Assembly (NCBI GenBank): GCA_002717505.1
Contig: PBEB01000016.1
Span: 1-64,000, forward strand
Length of the DNA: 64,000 nucleotides
Source: Leptospiraceae bacterium
GTDB lineage: Bacteria; Spirochaetota; Leptospiria; Leptospirales; Leptonemataceae
Direction of reading: 5' to 3'
The position numbers and the translations under genes are program-made. Below are positions 17,401 through 25,767 of this stretch, one piece after another. The stretch's first letter is position 1; each line of letters starts with the position of its first letter. The notes under the pieces were generated by a model that made no database searches, had not been told where the DNA came from, and saw only the letters and a program-made list of their open reading frames with translations.

Positions 17401-18306
17401 TCACGGATTCCGGTCGGACTGGGCGGAGCGAATCTCCAGAGCCTTCTCGGGAAAATCTGTCATTATTCCGTCCACGTTTCTCTGAACCAGTGTTTCCATC
17501 TGCTCCGGTTCATTGATGGTCCAGTAATGGGCTCTCAGTCCCCGGGTTCGAGCCCATTCAATGAAATCGACATCGGCCCTCAGGGCAGGCAGGATTGAAT
17601 TTGGCCGGTAGGGGATCTGCAGGGCTTGAAAGTCGAAATTGCATCTTGCATCCAGAAGATAGCAAATGGATGCTTGGATAACTTCGGAGGTGTAGGCCGA
17701 GGTAGGCAGTGAGGAATGGCGACGGAACTCTTCCAGAGCATCTGAATGGGCGCTGCCTACCATTACATCCTTCCGATCCTGTCTATTGGCCACCAGATTG
17801 GCCACCTTTCGGGCAAGCTCGCCACTGTCGTTTTTCAATTCAATATTTGTGGGTTGGTCCGGGAATGCTTCCAGGAATTCTTCCAGAGTGGCAATGCTGA
17901 AGCATTGCTCTAAACAACCATACGGAATCTTTAGCTCTTGAAGCTGCTCAAGGTCCAGATCCTGAATTCTTTCTGGCCGACCGGCCAGGCGGCTCAGATC
18001 ATCATCATGGAATAAAACTACAACTCCATCCCGGCTCAGTTGCACATCGGTTTCCAGGACATCGGTTCCCAGACTCAGCGCCCTTTCGAAGGACGGAATT
18101 GTGTTTTCCACAGTTCCGTCCGTGAGGCCTCTATGGGCAAACACCAGGTTCTGGCCGGAGGATTCGAAAAACGACGATGGAAACAGTATCTTTTCCGGCC
18201 GGCCAATGTTAAAGATGGCCACCGTCAGGATTGTGAGAAAATAAGTGGAGATGACCAGGGCGACGAAGCCCACCCCGTAGCGCACTGCAGCCTTTCTGGA
18301 AATCAT
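17401..18306 (-). CDS. Glycerophosphodiester phosphodiesterase, membrane-anchored
   Basis: 301 aa. One N-terminal membrane helix (about 12-33) places the catalytic domain outside the cytoplasm. GDPD residues are in place: HRG (58-60), E67 in ENT, ETDVQ (85-89, Glu and Asp) and LFHDDDLSR with His100, followed by a late IELKND metal-site Glu. The enzyme cleaves glycerophosphodiesters to an alcohol and glycerol-3-phosphate. The SGNH esterase directly downstream could supply deacylated phospholipids to it, so a phospholipid-salvage pair is a fair inference. Confidence 0.92.
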   Translation of the reverse strand: MISRKAAVRYGVGFVALVISTYFLTILTVAIFNIGRPEKILFPSSFFESSGQNLVFAHRGLTDGTVENTIPSFERALSLGTDVLETDVQLSRDGVVVLFHDDDLSRLAGRPERIQDLDLEQLQELKIPYGCLEQCFSIATLEEFLEAFPDQPTNIELKNDSGELARKVANLVANRQDRKDVMVGSAHSDALEEFRRHSSLPTSAYTSEVIQASICYLLDARCNFDFQALQIPYRPNSILPALRADVDFIEWARTRGLRAHYWTINEPEQMETLVQRNVDGIMTDFPEKALEIRSAQSDRNP

Positions 18307-18400
18307 GTTAGTCCCCCGTAAGAATCCTTAACTAAACCCGGCCCCCTGTACAGGAAAGAAAAAATATGGCCAGACTGTCGGGGAGGGGCAAATTGGCATC

Positions 18401-19153
18401 ATGCAGGGTACAGATCTGGATGTAAAGGACCGGGAGAAAATCCTTCAGGCCGTAAATGAAGGTAAACGAATCAGGTTCATTACTTACTCTCTCACCGATA
18501 CAATGGAGCGGCAACTGGATTTTGTCATCGCCGCCATTCTGAAAAAGCATGAGCATCCTTCCCTGCAAAGTACCCTGTATTCCTGCCTCAAGGAACTGGT
18601 GGTTAATGCCACAAAGGCCAATGCGAAACGGGTCTTTTTCGAAGAACTGAAGCTGGACATAAACGATCCGGGGGAATATCGCACCGGAATGGAAAAACTC
18701 AAGGGTAATATCTCGGAGAAATGGATTCGGGAGTACGGCGACAAAGCGAAGGCCCGGGGACTGGAGACTTCCATTACCTTCGACCATACAGACGATGGAT
18801 TAAGAATTCTTGTATTGAACGACACGGATTTGATCGGTGCCGATGAGAATCGAATTCGGGAAAAGCTGGCCGAAGGTATGAGTTACGATGATCTACTGTC
18901 TTTCTACATGGCCAATGGCGATCAGACGGAAGGAGAGGGGATGGGCCTCGTTATGAACCTTCTACTGATGAAAGGGGAGGAAATCGATCCTGCTCTATTT
19001 CGCATAGGGAATGTGGAGGGCAAAACCATGGGCCGAATTGAGATTCCTTTCAGTGAAAGGTTCGAAAGCGTTCGTGGCAAAGATCCCCGGGGCTGGCGAG
19101 ATAGACCGGCCGATGAAACTGTAAACCTGAACTTTACCTCGGATCCATCCTGA
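18401..19153 (+). CDS. GHKL ATPase-domain protein without kinase dimerisation domain
   Basis: 250 aa. The N box KELVVNATKANAKR (64-77, Asn69) and a GEGMGLVMNLLLM lid correspond to the Bergerat fold of histidine-kinase and anti-sigma ATPases. No sensor, PAS or phospho-acceptor His region is visible. Between N box and lid lies a helical insert of about 50 residues (GMEKLKGNISEKWIREYG). Stand-alone proteins of this type are frequent in Leptospira; it may bind ATP and regulate a partner in the way RsbW does. No cognate regulator is next to it. A 40-bp tandem repeat follows the stop codon. Confidence 0.65.
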   Translation: MQGTDLDVKDREKILQAVNEGKRIRFITYSLTDTMERQLDFVIAAILKKHEHPSLQSTLYSCLKELVVNATKANAKRVFFEELKLDINDPGEYRTGMEKLKGNISEKWIREYGDKAKARGLETSITFDHTDDGLRILVLNDTDLIGADENRIREKLAEGMSYDDLLSFYMANGDQTEGEGMGLVMNLLLMKGEEIDPALFRIGNVEGKTMGRIEIPFSERFESVRGKDPRGWRDRPADETVNLNFTSDPS

Positions 19154-19170
19154 AGCGAGGTATGACCATG

Positions 19171-19299
19171 GGCTGAACTCCTTGCCGAAAGGAAATCCTT
19201 CACCGAGTCAGCCTGCATCCCTTGGCGAAAGGAAATCCTTCACCGAGTCTGCCTGAATCCTCTGCCGAAGTGGAATCTTTCAGGGCGGCCGCCTGAATA
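19171..19299. repeat. 40-bp tandem repeat, three copies plus a fragment
   Basis: Exact 40-bp spacing gives units at 19171-19210, 19211-19250 and 19251-19290, with the beginning of a fourth. Each starts G(G/C)CTGAA(T/C) or GCCTGCATC; units 1 and 2 share GAAAGGAAATCCTTCACCGA, and unit 3 is diverged. It sits between the GHKL gene and the convergent cytochrome gene and is not obviously coding. A 13-base piece, TTCACCGAGTCAG, recurs at 10008-10020. Confidence 0.85.
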
Positions 19300-20592
19300 C
19301 TAATCCTGGATTGGAGTCTGGCCTGAAAAAGGGATCAAAATGTCCTCACTATGTAGCAGTCTTTGCATCGGATAGTGCTCTCGCAATCGCGCAATCTTGC
19401 TACGATACTGTTCCGGTACCCTTTGAGACGATTGCTCCATGTATCGAGCATTCTTTTCGCTCAAGCGAATATGAACAGCTTCCAGGCGAATGCGATTGGG
19501 TCTGGCTCCCGGAGAAACGGACTCCTGCCATACCCGGACTTCTCCGGATCTTAAGCGATTGTCCTGGATCTGTTTTGCTTCCGGTTCCCATTGCCAGTGC
19601 TGTCCAATTCTGTATGTCTTCTCTACTTCGTTGCCGGGAGCAAAGATCTTCAGGCGAATTTTTATGAACCGTTCCGGATCTCCTGTGGGCAAATAATGCC
19701 CGATATTCAGATTACGCATCTCTACAGAAAAGCGAAAGGTCTTTGTTTCGGGATTCCATGTATAATCCAGGAGCTTCAATCCCAGGCCGCTGCGATACCC
19801 CCCCTTTTCCTGCGCATCCATCAGCGCGAATTCCTTGGGAATGCCGCCGCCTACGAAAAAATGCATATGCGAAACTCGGTCTGCATAGTCACCGGACAGC
19901 TGTACAATCTTTCTCTGGATTTCCGGCATATGACAATCCGAGCAGGCTTTATGCGAGAGATCGGATTCTGCCAGTTCATTTCCTGTATTGAAAAAACAAA
20001 CTAGAGAGGAGCTGACCTTGTAATTGACGTTGTGGCAATCCAGGCATCGATTCTGCAAAGCTTCGCGATTAACGACTACAGGGTGTGGAGCCCGACCTGT
20101 GCCCAGAGGGCCAATTACTACAGTCTTTCCGTCTTGTTCTTTTAAATGGCAGGTGGCGCAACTCACCCCTTCCTTGCGCATCTCAGGATCAAAGGCCGGA
20201 TTTGGTTCTGCCACCGGCCGTAACAGATCTCCATTTTCCACCATACGTACAATTTCTTTTCGCTGGTTGCCTGCAGGTATATGACAGTTCAGACAAAGCC
20301 ACTGCGGAGAAGAAGGCTTGGAAAGCTCCGATTGAAATTGCAGATCGGAAAGAGCATGAGCATGGGTAGATTGCGACCATTCGCTGTAATGATCCGAATG
20401 GCAGGTTCCACAATCGCGGGCGGTGATGCCAGGGGAGCCATCCAGAGGACCTAAATTCTCCATGGGCAAAGCCCATTTTTCCCCGGGAAAAAGTTCCTGT
20501 ACTGAAACGCGACTCCCTTCCTCAGAGTTCGGCTTGCATAAAGTGATATTGATAAGTATCAGGAAGAGTACCGGTTGTAGTTTTGCTTTCAA
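19300..20592 (-). CDS. Pentaheme c-type cytochrome, predicted lipoprotein
   Basis: 430 aa from the TTG at 20592, chosen because GAGGAAG stands five bases before it and because it directly precedes a normal leader (LKAKLQPVLFLILINITLC, lipobox ITLC). Five CxxCH heme sites follow: CGTCH, CLNCH, CATCH, CLDCH and CSDCH, within the first half; additional His (HSDHY, HAHAL) could serve as distal ligands. The spacing resembles the cytochrome c554/c552-4 group. The second half is beta-rich (FRFSVEMRNLNIGHYLPTGDP) and heme-free. It would sit in the periplasm or at the outer membrane as an electron carrier or reductase. About 108 bp separate it from the upstream rhodanese gene, so co-transcription is likely. 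Confidence 0.85.
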   Translation of the reverse strand: MKAKLQPVLFLILINITLCKPNSEEGSRVSVQELFPGEKWALPMENLGPLDGSPGITARDCGTCHSDHYSEWSQSTHAHALSDLQFQSELSKPSSPQWLCLNCHIPAGNQRKEIVRMVENGDLLRPVAEPNPAFDPEMRKEGVSCATCHLKEQDGKTVVIGPLGTGRAPHPVVVNREALQNRCLDCHNVNYKVSSSLVCFFNTGNELAESDLSHKACSDCHMPEIQRKIVQLSGDYADRVSHMHFFVGGGIPKEFALMDAQEKGGYRSGLGLKLLDYTWNPETKTFRFSVEMRNLNIGHYLPTGDPERFIKIRLKIFAPGNEVEKTYRIGQHWQWEPEAKQIQDNRLRSGEVRVWQESVSPGARPNRIRLEAVHIRLSEKNARYMEQSSQRVPEQYRSKIARLREHYPMQRLLHSEDILIPFSGQTPIQD

Positions 20593-20700
20593 AGGGCTTC
20601 CTCGTGCTATCAGCTTTCGTATTTGTTGCGAGTCCAGGGTAACGGTAGGAGCCAATTCGCTCCTCTAAATTCTGGGGAGTTCGTTCGAGCAAGGCAGGAG

Positions 20701-21879
20701 TTATTCATATTGCATTTCGCCGGGAGCCAACTCCAATGTGAGAGGAAATTCTACTTTCGGTTGTGCAGACCATTCCCACATACTGCCGGGATAGTTTCGG
20801 GCCTGGAGCCCATAATGACGAAGTACTGCTGTAACAAAAGCCGATCGCACTCCACCGGTACAATACGTAATAAATACAAGATTTCGGAGCTCGTCAGAAA
20901 GCCCATCCTTTCTGTGTTTCGGGTGGCGCTCCGGTAACACATCCTTTCGGTCTTTCGATATTTCCCCTGGCAGGGCCCCTCGTTTGTCTGATGGGCTTTC
21001 GTGCGCAGAAGAATTCTTTGCTGATCTTTTCCCTGGAGCACCATCGAGTTTTTGATTTTTCAGTGCAGCGCGAATGGCCTCTCTGGATAACAGGAGCTCG
21101 GCCAGTTCGCTGGCAGACAGAATACGCCCGTCTTCGCGAATCAGATCCTGGTAATAAATATGCACGGCACCGGGAATATGTCCTCCGCGGCTTTCGCCAT
21201 AAGGTGTGGCTCCGAGATACTCCTCTTTCTTGCGACTATCGATGAGGATGATTCCTGGCCGATTTCGCAGTTCATTCAGCTCATCTTTAGTAACCGTAAG
21301 GGAGTCTGCCCGCTGAAAGATAGCGTCCAGTGCAGGCGAATCATGTGTTGTTGGTAAAGAGTCCGGTTGCCCTTCCAGAGGGCCGTAGGTAACTTTCAGA
21401 AGCGGATGCAAACCTTCGAAGCCGCCATCCACAACATAGGCCGGATAGCCCAGTGTGCGAAGCATCCAGGTGATGCGGCCTTCTTCCCCCCATCCATTTT
21501 TCGATCCACCGTACACGAGAATAAGGCCATTGGCATCGATGCCATATTCTTTAAGCTTTCGCTTGAGCTCGTCCGATTGAAGCAGCAAACCTGAATTCTC
21601 CCGGGCAAACTCTTTCCAGGAAATGCTGCTTGCTCCGCTGATATGGGACACTGAATACAATGCATAGTGTCGCGCATCCAGAAGGATAGTATCTTCGGTT
21701 CGGATGTCGGCCGCCAGTTCCGGTGAAATAAACCATGTCTCCCTTTCTTGCATTGCTTTCAGCTCTTCCGTATTACTGGACTCATCTCTCCGGGTATTTC
21801 GCTCCAGCCCGGTGCAAAAAACAGGAAAGAGCAGGAAACAGCCCAGAACCATTTTCCTTATCACAAAATCGCTCTTCAT
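20701..21879 (-). CDS. Tandem-rhodanese sulfurtransferase, predicted lipoprotein
   Basis: 392 aa. The leader ends in LLFPVFCTG, a plausible lipobox. Domain one (about 48-165) has the rhodanese frame (LLDARHYALYSVSHISGA, LVYGG) but no catalytic Cys, as usual. Domain two (about 195-375) carries the active loop YCTGGVRS with Cys340 and RGGHIPGAVHIYY. The architecture matches thiosulfate or 3-mercaptopyruvate sulfurtransferases, here exported. Residues about 279-328 are a Lys/Arg/Asp/Ser-rich, low-complexity insertion just before the active-site loop, unusual for the family. It precedes the pentaheme cytochrome gene, suggesting periplasmic sulfur chemistry coupled to electron transfer. Confidence 0.88.
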   Translation of the reverse strand: MKSDFVIRKMVLGCFLLFPVFCTGLERNTRRDESSNTEELKAMQERETWFISPELAADIRTEDTILLDARHYALYSVSHISGASSISWKEFARENSGLLLQSDELKRKLKEYGIDANGLILVYGGSKNGWGEEGRITWMLRTLGYPAYVVDGGFEGLHPLLKVTYGPLEGQPDSLPTTHDSPALDAIFQRADSLTVTKDELNELRNRPGIILIDSRKKEEYLGATPYGESRGGHIPGAVHIYYQDLIREDGRILSASELAELLLSREAIRAALKNQKLDGAPGKRSAKNSSAHESPSDKRGALPGEISKDRKDVLPERHPKHRKDGLSDELRNLVFITYCTGGVRSAFVTAVLRHYGLQARNYPGSMWEWSAQPKVEFPLTLELAPGEMQYE

Positions 21880-21886
21880 CGTATTC

Positions 21887-22198
21887 TTAATCCATCGTCC
21901 GTGCGAATTCCAGAATGCCAGGGTTTCCTCCAGCGGATTTTTTCTGCCGATTCAGTCCATTGCGATTGGGAATTCCTGCATCGAGAATTCTTGAATATTG
22001 GCCATTCGCTGGCAGATAAAGAAGATACCTGTTTTTTCCGAATAGTGGCATTCCCGGTCTTGCTAGAAAGAAGGGTGAAATTGACAGCACTTCTAAGGCA
22101 TTGGGACCTATCGCTCCGAGTCCTGCCGGAAAACCGCTGCCAACGCTCCTGCCCAGTCGGGTTACATTCGGAAGGTTAGAGACTTCGGTTTCTGGCAA
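21887..22198 (-). other. Gap between epimerase and rhodanese genes with an uncertain 103-codon frame
   Basis: The 320 bp between the two genes contain one open frame that begins at a TTG straight after the epimerase stop and ends eight bases before the rhodanese ATG. Its product would be Gly/Pro-rich (SGFPAGLGAIGPNALEV) with no recognisable domain or Shine-Dalgarno. It may be a decayed or very fast-evolving gene, or simply open by chance. Nothing else is visible here. Confidence 0.25.
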
Positions 22199-22199
22199 T

Positions 22200-23201
22200 T
22201 TAGTGAGATGATTCGTTTCCTGCTTCCGCCAGGTATTTGCGATGGAACTCCACCGTTCTCTGGATTGTATCTTCGATGGGGCGAATCTCCAGCCCTAGGT
22301 CGCGAATTTTAGAGTTATCCAGAAGCTTCTTTCGCCCTCTCTGACGCACCCGATCCACAGTCATCTTTGGCGCTTTATGAGTAATCCAATCGGATGTCTT
22401 TTCCATCAGGTAGCCAATGCAATATACCAGGAATCGCGGCATACGAAGAGAGGGCGCTTTGACTCCGCTGTGCTTCTCCAGCAGCTTGAAAAACTGATGT
22501 AGAGAAACATCATGGCCCGCCAGAATGTATCGCTGTCCGGGCTTACCCTTTTCCAGAGCAAGAATTTGTCCTGCAGAAAGATCATCCACATCAATGACAT
22601 TGAAGTAGCCATAGAAATAGAAAGGGATCTTGCTCCTGAGAAAATCCTGTACAACCTTGCCTGTAGGCCCCGTATCGCCCGGACCAAAAGGGCCAGATGG
22701 ATTCAGTATTACAATCTCCGGGCTTGCATTCGCCTTAATAAACTTCCAGACCTCTTCCTCGGCCAGGTATTTGCTCTTTGTATAATGCGAGCTCTTCTTG
22801 AACTCCTGGAAAGGTGTTTCCTCATCGGAAAGGCCGCGAGGGTTCCAGCCAATGACATTCTGAGTGCTTGTATAGACTATGCGTCGAACACCGTGCTCGC
22901 GACTCTTTTCCAGAAGTAGCCTGGTTCCATCCACATTCACTCGATACATTGGACGAAAGTCAGGCATCCATTGAGCGTGTACCGCAGCCAGGTGAAAAAC
23001 CGAGTCAATGCCTTTCAGGGCCCGGTCCAGATCTGCGGGATTCGTAAGATCTCCATCCATAATCTCAACGTCCAGGCCTTCCAGCCGGTTTCTTGGCTCA
23101 GAAGGAAGGGCCAGAACTCGAACTTTGTATTTTCTTTCTAGAAGATTTCTGACAACATGGGATCCTATAAAACCGGCGCCTCCGGTTACCAGGCAATGCA
23201 T
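22200..23201 (-). CDS. NAD-dependent epimerase/dehydratase (extended SDR, HpnA-like)
   Basis: 333 aa. Rossmann motif TGGAGFIGSH (7-16), DGDL (54-57), FHLAAVHA, the catalytic YTKSK with an upstream STQN serine, and NPSGPFGPGD are typical of extended SDRs acting on nucleotide sugars, dihydroflavonol or 3-beta-hydroxysteroid-like substrates. The closest pattern I recognise is the hopanoid-associated HpnA/dihydroflavonol-reductase group, but no other hopanoid gene is present, so the substrate stays open. It diverges from the SRPBCC gene. Confidence 0.85.
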   Translation of the reverse strand: MHCLVTGGAGFIGSHVVRNLLERKYKVRVLALPSEPRNRLEGLDVEIMDGDLTNPADLDRALKGIDSVFHLAAVHAQWMPDFRPMYRVNVDGTRLLLEKSREHGVRRIVYTSTQNVIGWNPRGLSDEETPFQEFKKSSHYTKSKYLAEEEVWKFIKANASPEIVILNPSGPFGPGDTGPTGKVVQDFLRSKIPFYFYGYFNVIDVDDLSAGQILALEKGKPGQRYILAGHDVSLHQFFKLLEKHSGVKAPSLRMPRFLVYCIGYLMEKTSDWITHKAPKMTVDRVRQRGRKKLLDNSKIRDLGLEIRPIEDTIQRTVEFHRKYLAEAGNESSH

Positions 23202-23246
23202 AATCCTGAATGCTGCCTGGCTTCCCGGATGTCAAGGGAGGATCAA

Positions 23247-23747
23247 TTGCGGCGAATTATAGTAGAAACCCGGGTGGATGCAAACCTGGAAACGGTGCTG
23301 GCATCTCTGAATCTGGAGCTTTTTCGCAAGCTCAATCCTCCCTTCCCGCCGGTGCAGGTTCTTCAGTTCGATGGGACGAAAAAGGGCGGGATTACCCATT
23401 TGAGCCTGCACTTTCTTTTGTTCAAGCAGCAGTGGATCAGCGAGAACGTGGAGTCTGGATTCCAGGGGGATTCAATATTTCAGTTTGTTGACGAAGGAAA
23501 GAAGCTGCCGTTTTTTCTGAGCTTTTGGAGGCATACACACCGATTCGAAGAGATCCGATCCGCTGAATCAGCGGTGGAAACAAGGATTCTGGACTCCATC
23601 GAATACAGGGGAAGGGGCCTTATGGGCATATTTTTGCAACCCATCCTAAAAATGCAGTTCCTATATCGTAAGCCTGTGTACAGAAGTATATCTGAAGGAC
23701 GTTTTTTGCTTTCGGAGCAAGATTCGCAGGCGAAAAATAAAAACTGA
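23247..23747 (+). CDS. SRPBCC/START-like ligand-binding protein
   Basis: About 166 aa. The start is set at TTG 23247 because AGGGAGG (23235-23241) stands five bases upstream, while the in-frame ATG at 23229 has none. The product starts RRIIVETRVDANLETV, the usual first strand and helix of this fold, and continues with alternating strands (ISENVESGFQ, FWRHTHRFEEI, TRILDSIEYRG). Members bind lipids or hydrophobic ligands or act as cyclases. Only 17 bp separate it from the acyltransferase, supporting a shared lipid-related role. Confidence 0.6.
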   Translation: MRRIIVETRVDANLETVLASLNLELFRKLNPPFPPVQVLQFDGTKKGGITHLSLHFLLFKQQWISENVESGFQGDSIFQFVDEGKKLPFFLSFWRHTHRFEEIRSAESAVETRILDSIEYRGRGLMGIFLQPILKMQFLYRKPVYRSISEGRFLLSEQDSQAKNKN

Positions 23748-23764
23748 AACCAGCGAGGGTCAAG

Positions 23765-24454
23765 GTGTCTCGGATTTATAAGAAGTATGAAGGTCATCCC
23801 GGAAAGAAACGATACGCGGTATATCTGCTAGAGCTGTTCGGCCAACTCTACACGCGGTTGCGATTCAGAGTAAAGGTCCAGGGCATTGAAAATGTGCCCA
23901 AAGAAGGGGGAGTCCTGATTCTGGCCAAACATGTGCGGAACTCGGACATCCCTCTGGGATTGGTGCGAGCCCTGCATCCGGCCCGCTGGGATGTCTGGTG
24001 CATTATGAAAGATAGTCTGGCAAAAGGACTGGCAGCTAAATTCTTTCTTCATTGCGGTGGAATACCTGTAGACCGAAAAAATCCGGAGAAGAGCAAAAGG
24101 GACCTATTGATTGCCAGAAATATTCTGCATGATGGGCACCTTGTAACTATCTTTCCCGAGCAGACCCACTATAAAGGCAAGATGGGCAAAGGCCGAACCC
24201 CTGGCTTTCGCTTCGTGGTGGGCCGTCCAGAAACGCCAGTACACATTGTTCCTCTGGGCTTCGAATATAAGGACCATCGTTTTCCCCGACGCACCGAGGT
24301 AATGATCCGTATTGGAGTTCCCACTTCTTACGATAAGCACTCAGTGCCCGATACCTTTTTGCATGAAAGAATGCATGAGATTGCCGAACTGAGTGGCCTG
24401 AAATACAATCATGAACTGCTGGCCAGGGGAAAGCCTACCGGCGTAAATACCTGA
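23765..24454 (+). CDS. PlsC-type 1-acyl-glycerol-3-phosphate acyltransferase
   Basis: 229 aa. The catalytic HxxxxD is KHVRNSDIPLG, and the acyl-acceptor motif is FPEQTHYKG in place of the usual FPEGTRS. The GGIPVDRKNPEKSKRD strand between them fits the family. The odd acceptor motif (QTH for GTR) suggests a substrate other than standard lysophosphatidate. Start is GTG at 23765, preceded by GAGGG. The last 46 bp overlap the convergent cyclase gene. Confidence 0.85.
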   Translation: MSRIYKKYEGHPGKKRYAVYLLELFGQLYTRLRFRVKVQGIENVPKEGGVLILAKHVRNSDIPLGLVRALHPARWDVWCIMKDSLAKGLAAKFFLHCGGIPVDRKNPEKSKRDLLIARNILHDGHLVTIFPEQTHYKGKMGKGRTPGFRFVVGRPETPVHIVPLGFEYKDHRFPRRTEVMIRIGVPTSYDKHSVPDTFLHERMHEIAELSGLKYNHELLARGKPTGVNT

Positions 24455-25713
24455 ACCGGCTGACTCCTGCCCCGCACCTGAACCCTGGCTACGCTTTCGA
24501 ATCCTGTGGCGCCTGCCTGATCCACAAGTTCCTTGCTAACGATCAGTCGGCGTCCCAATCGCTTGCATAGAGATTCCAGCCTGGAAGCAGTATTTACGGT
24601 ATCTCCCAGCACCGTGTATTCCAGACGGTTTTCCGAGCCGATGGTGCCTGCAAAAACTTCTCCGGAATGTAAGCCGATTCCAATATCCAGCTTCGCAGGT
24701 AGCCATTTGGCCAGTTGCTTGTTGAAGTCAGGAAGGGTGATGAGCATTTCTTTGCTGCATTCCACCGCGGCTCGAGCATCCTCCTCACTGCCTTTACTTT
24801 CCGGTACTCCGAACACAGCCATCACGGCATCGCCAATGAACTTATCGATCATCCCTCCATGTTTGAAGATGATGTCGGTGACCAGCTCCCGGTATTCGGT
24901 GAGCATGCGAGCCAGATCCTCCGGCGGCAAATGCTCTGATAGTGTGGTAAAACCGCGAATATCGCTGAAAAGAATGGTCACAAATCTTCGATCCCCTGTG
25001 CGAAGCTGGTCCGGTTGCGATGTCAATCGCTCCGCAAGTTCCGGGCTAAAGTAGCGAGAAAGCACGGTCTTCTGCGCTTCTGCGCTGGCCAGTCTGCGAA
25101 GCATATTGAGAGATCTGCGAATTGTGAGCCCGGCTGTAAGGGCCACCAGTCCAAAGAGCATGGGGCGGGTTGGAATAACGTCAGCCAGTATCACTCCTTC
25201 ACCCATTACATATGAATACCAACTACCGGTTGTTTGTGCGCCCAGGTGTAGAGATAGAGCAATGCTTCCCAGGTGAATGAGGACAAACAGGATATAAGAA
25301 ATAACAACATACTTGATGCGAAACTGAAATGTGGGGATTAGCAGGGGAATTAGATAGTACAGATTCGTGGGATTCTTGATGGCAAACCCTGCATCGTCCG
25401 GGCTCTCAGCGACAGTCCAGAAAACGATCAGCCCGGTAATCAATACATAGTCAAAAAGCAAAGTAATGTAGTTGAAGGCTTTGATCCAGAATGCATTGCC
25501 CAGCCGAAGAATAAATGTATGTAGTACTGTTACAAAAGCGAACAAAGCAAAAGATAACAGATTGGCCAGAACACCAGTACCTTCCAGGTTCAAGGTATTC
25601 CAGGTAATAGCCACACCTATGAAGACCATGGCGCCATAGCGGAAGCGGTTCCCCAGCACCGCTCCATGTACTTCTTCCTGTGCTAAAATATCTTTTACAG
25701 TGCTCTTACTCAA
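24409..25713 (-). CDS. Membrane adenylate/guanylate cyclase (class III)
   Basis: 434 aa. About six hydrophobic segments (35-220) are followed by a linker helix and a class III catalytic domain: FVTILFSDIRGFTTLSE with the first metal Asp, FIGDAVMAVFG with the second, then LGDTVNTASRLE including the transition-state Asn-Arg pair. All catalytic positions look intact, so it probably makes cAMP in response to a membrane signal. Its 3' end overlaps the acyltransferase gene on the opposite strand by 46 bp. Confidence 0.92.
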   Translation of the reverse strand: MSKSTVKDILAQEEVHGAVLGNRFRYGAMVFIGVAITWNTLNLEGTGVLANLLSFALFAFVTVLHTFILRLGNAFWIKAFNYITLLFDYVLITGLIVFWTVAESPDDAGFAIKNPTNLYYLIPLLIPTFQFRIKYVVISYILFVLIHLGSIALSLHLGAQTTGSWYSYVMGEGVILADVIPTRPMLFGLVALTAGLTIRRSLNMLRRLASAEAQKTVLSRYFSPELAERLTSQPDQLRTGDRRFVTILFSDIRGFTTLSEHLPPEDLARMLTEYRELVTDIIFKHGGMIDKFIGDAVMAVFGVPESKGSEEDARAAVECSKEMLITLPDFNKQLAKWLPAKLDIGIGLHSGEVFAGTIGSENRLEYTVLGDTVNTASRLESLCKRLGRRLIVSKELVDQAGATGFESVARVQVRGRSQPVQVFTPVGFPLASSS

Positions 25714-25767
25714 AATGGTGACCTTCCGCTGGAAAAAATCCGATTGATTGGCCGGAGACCAGATGCT

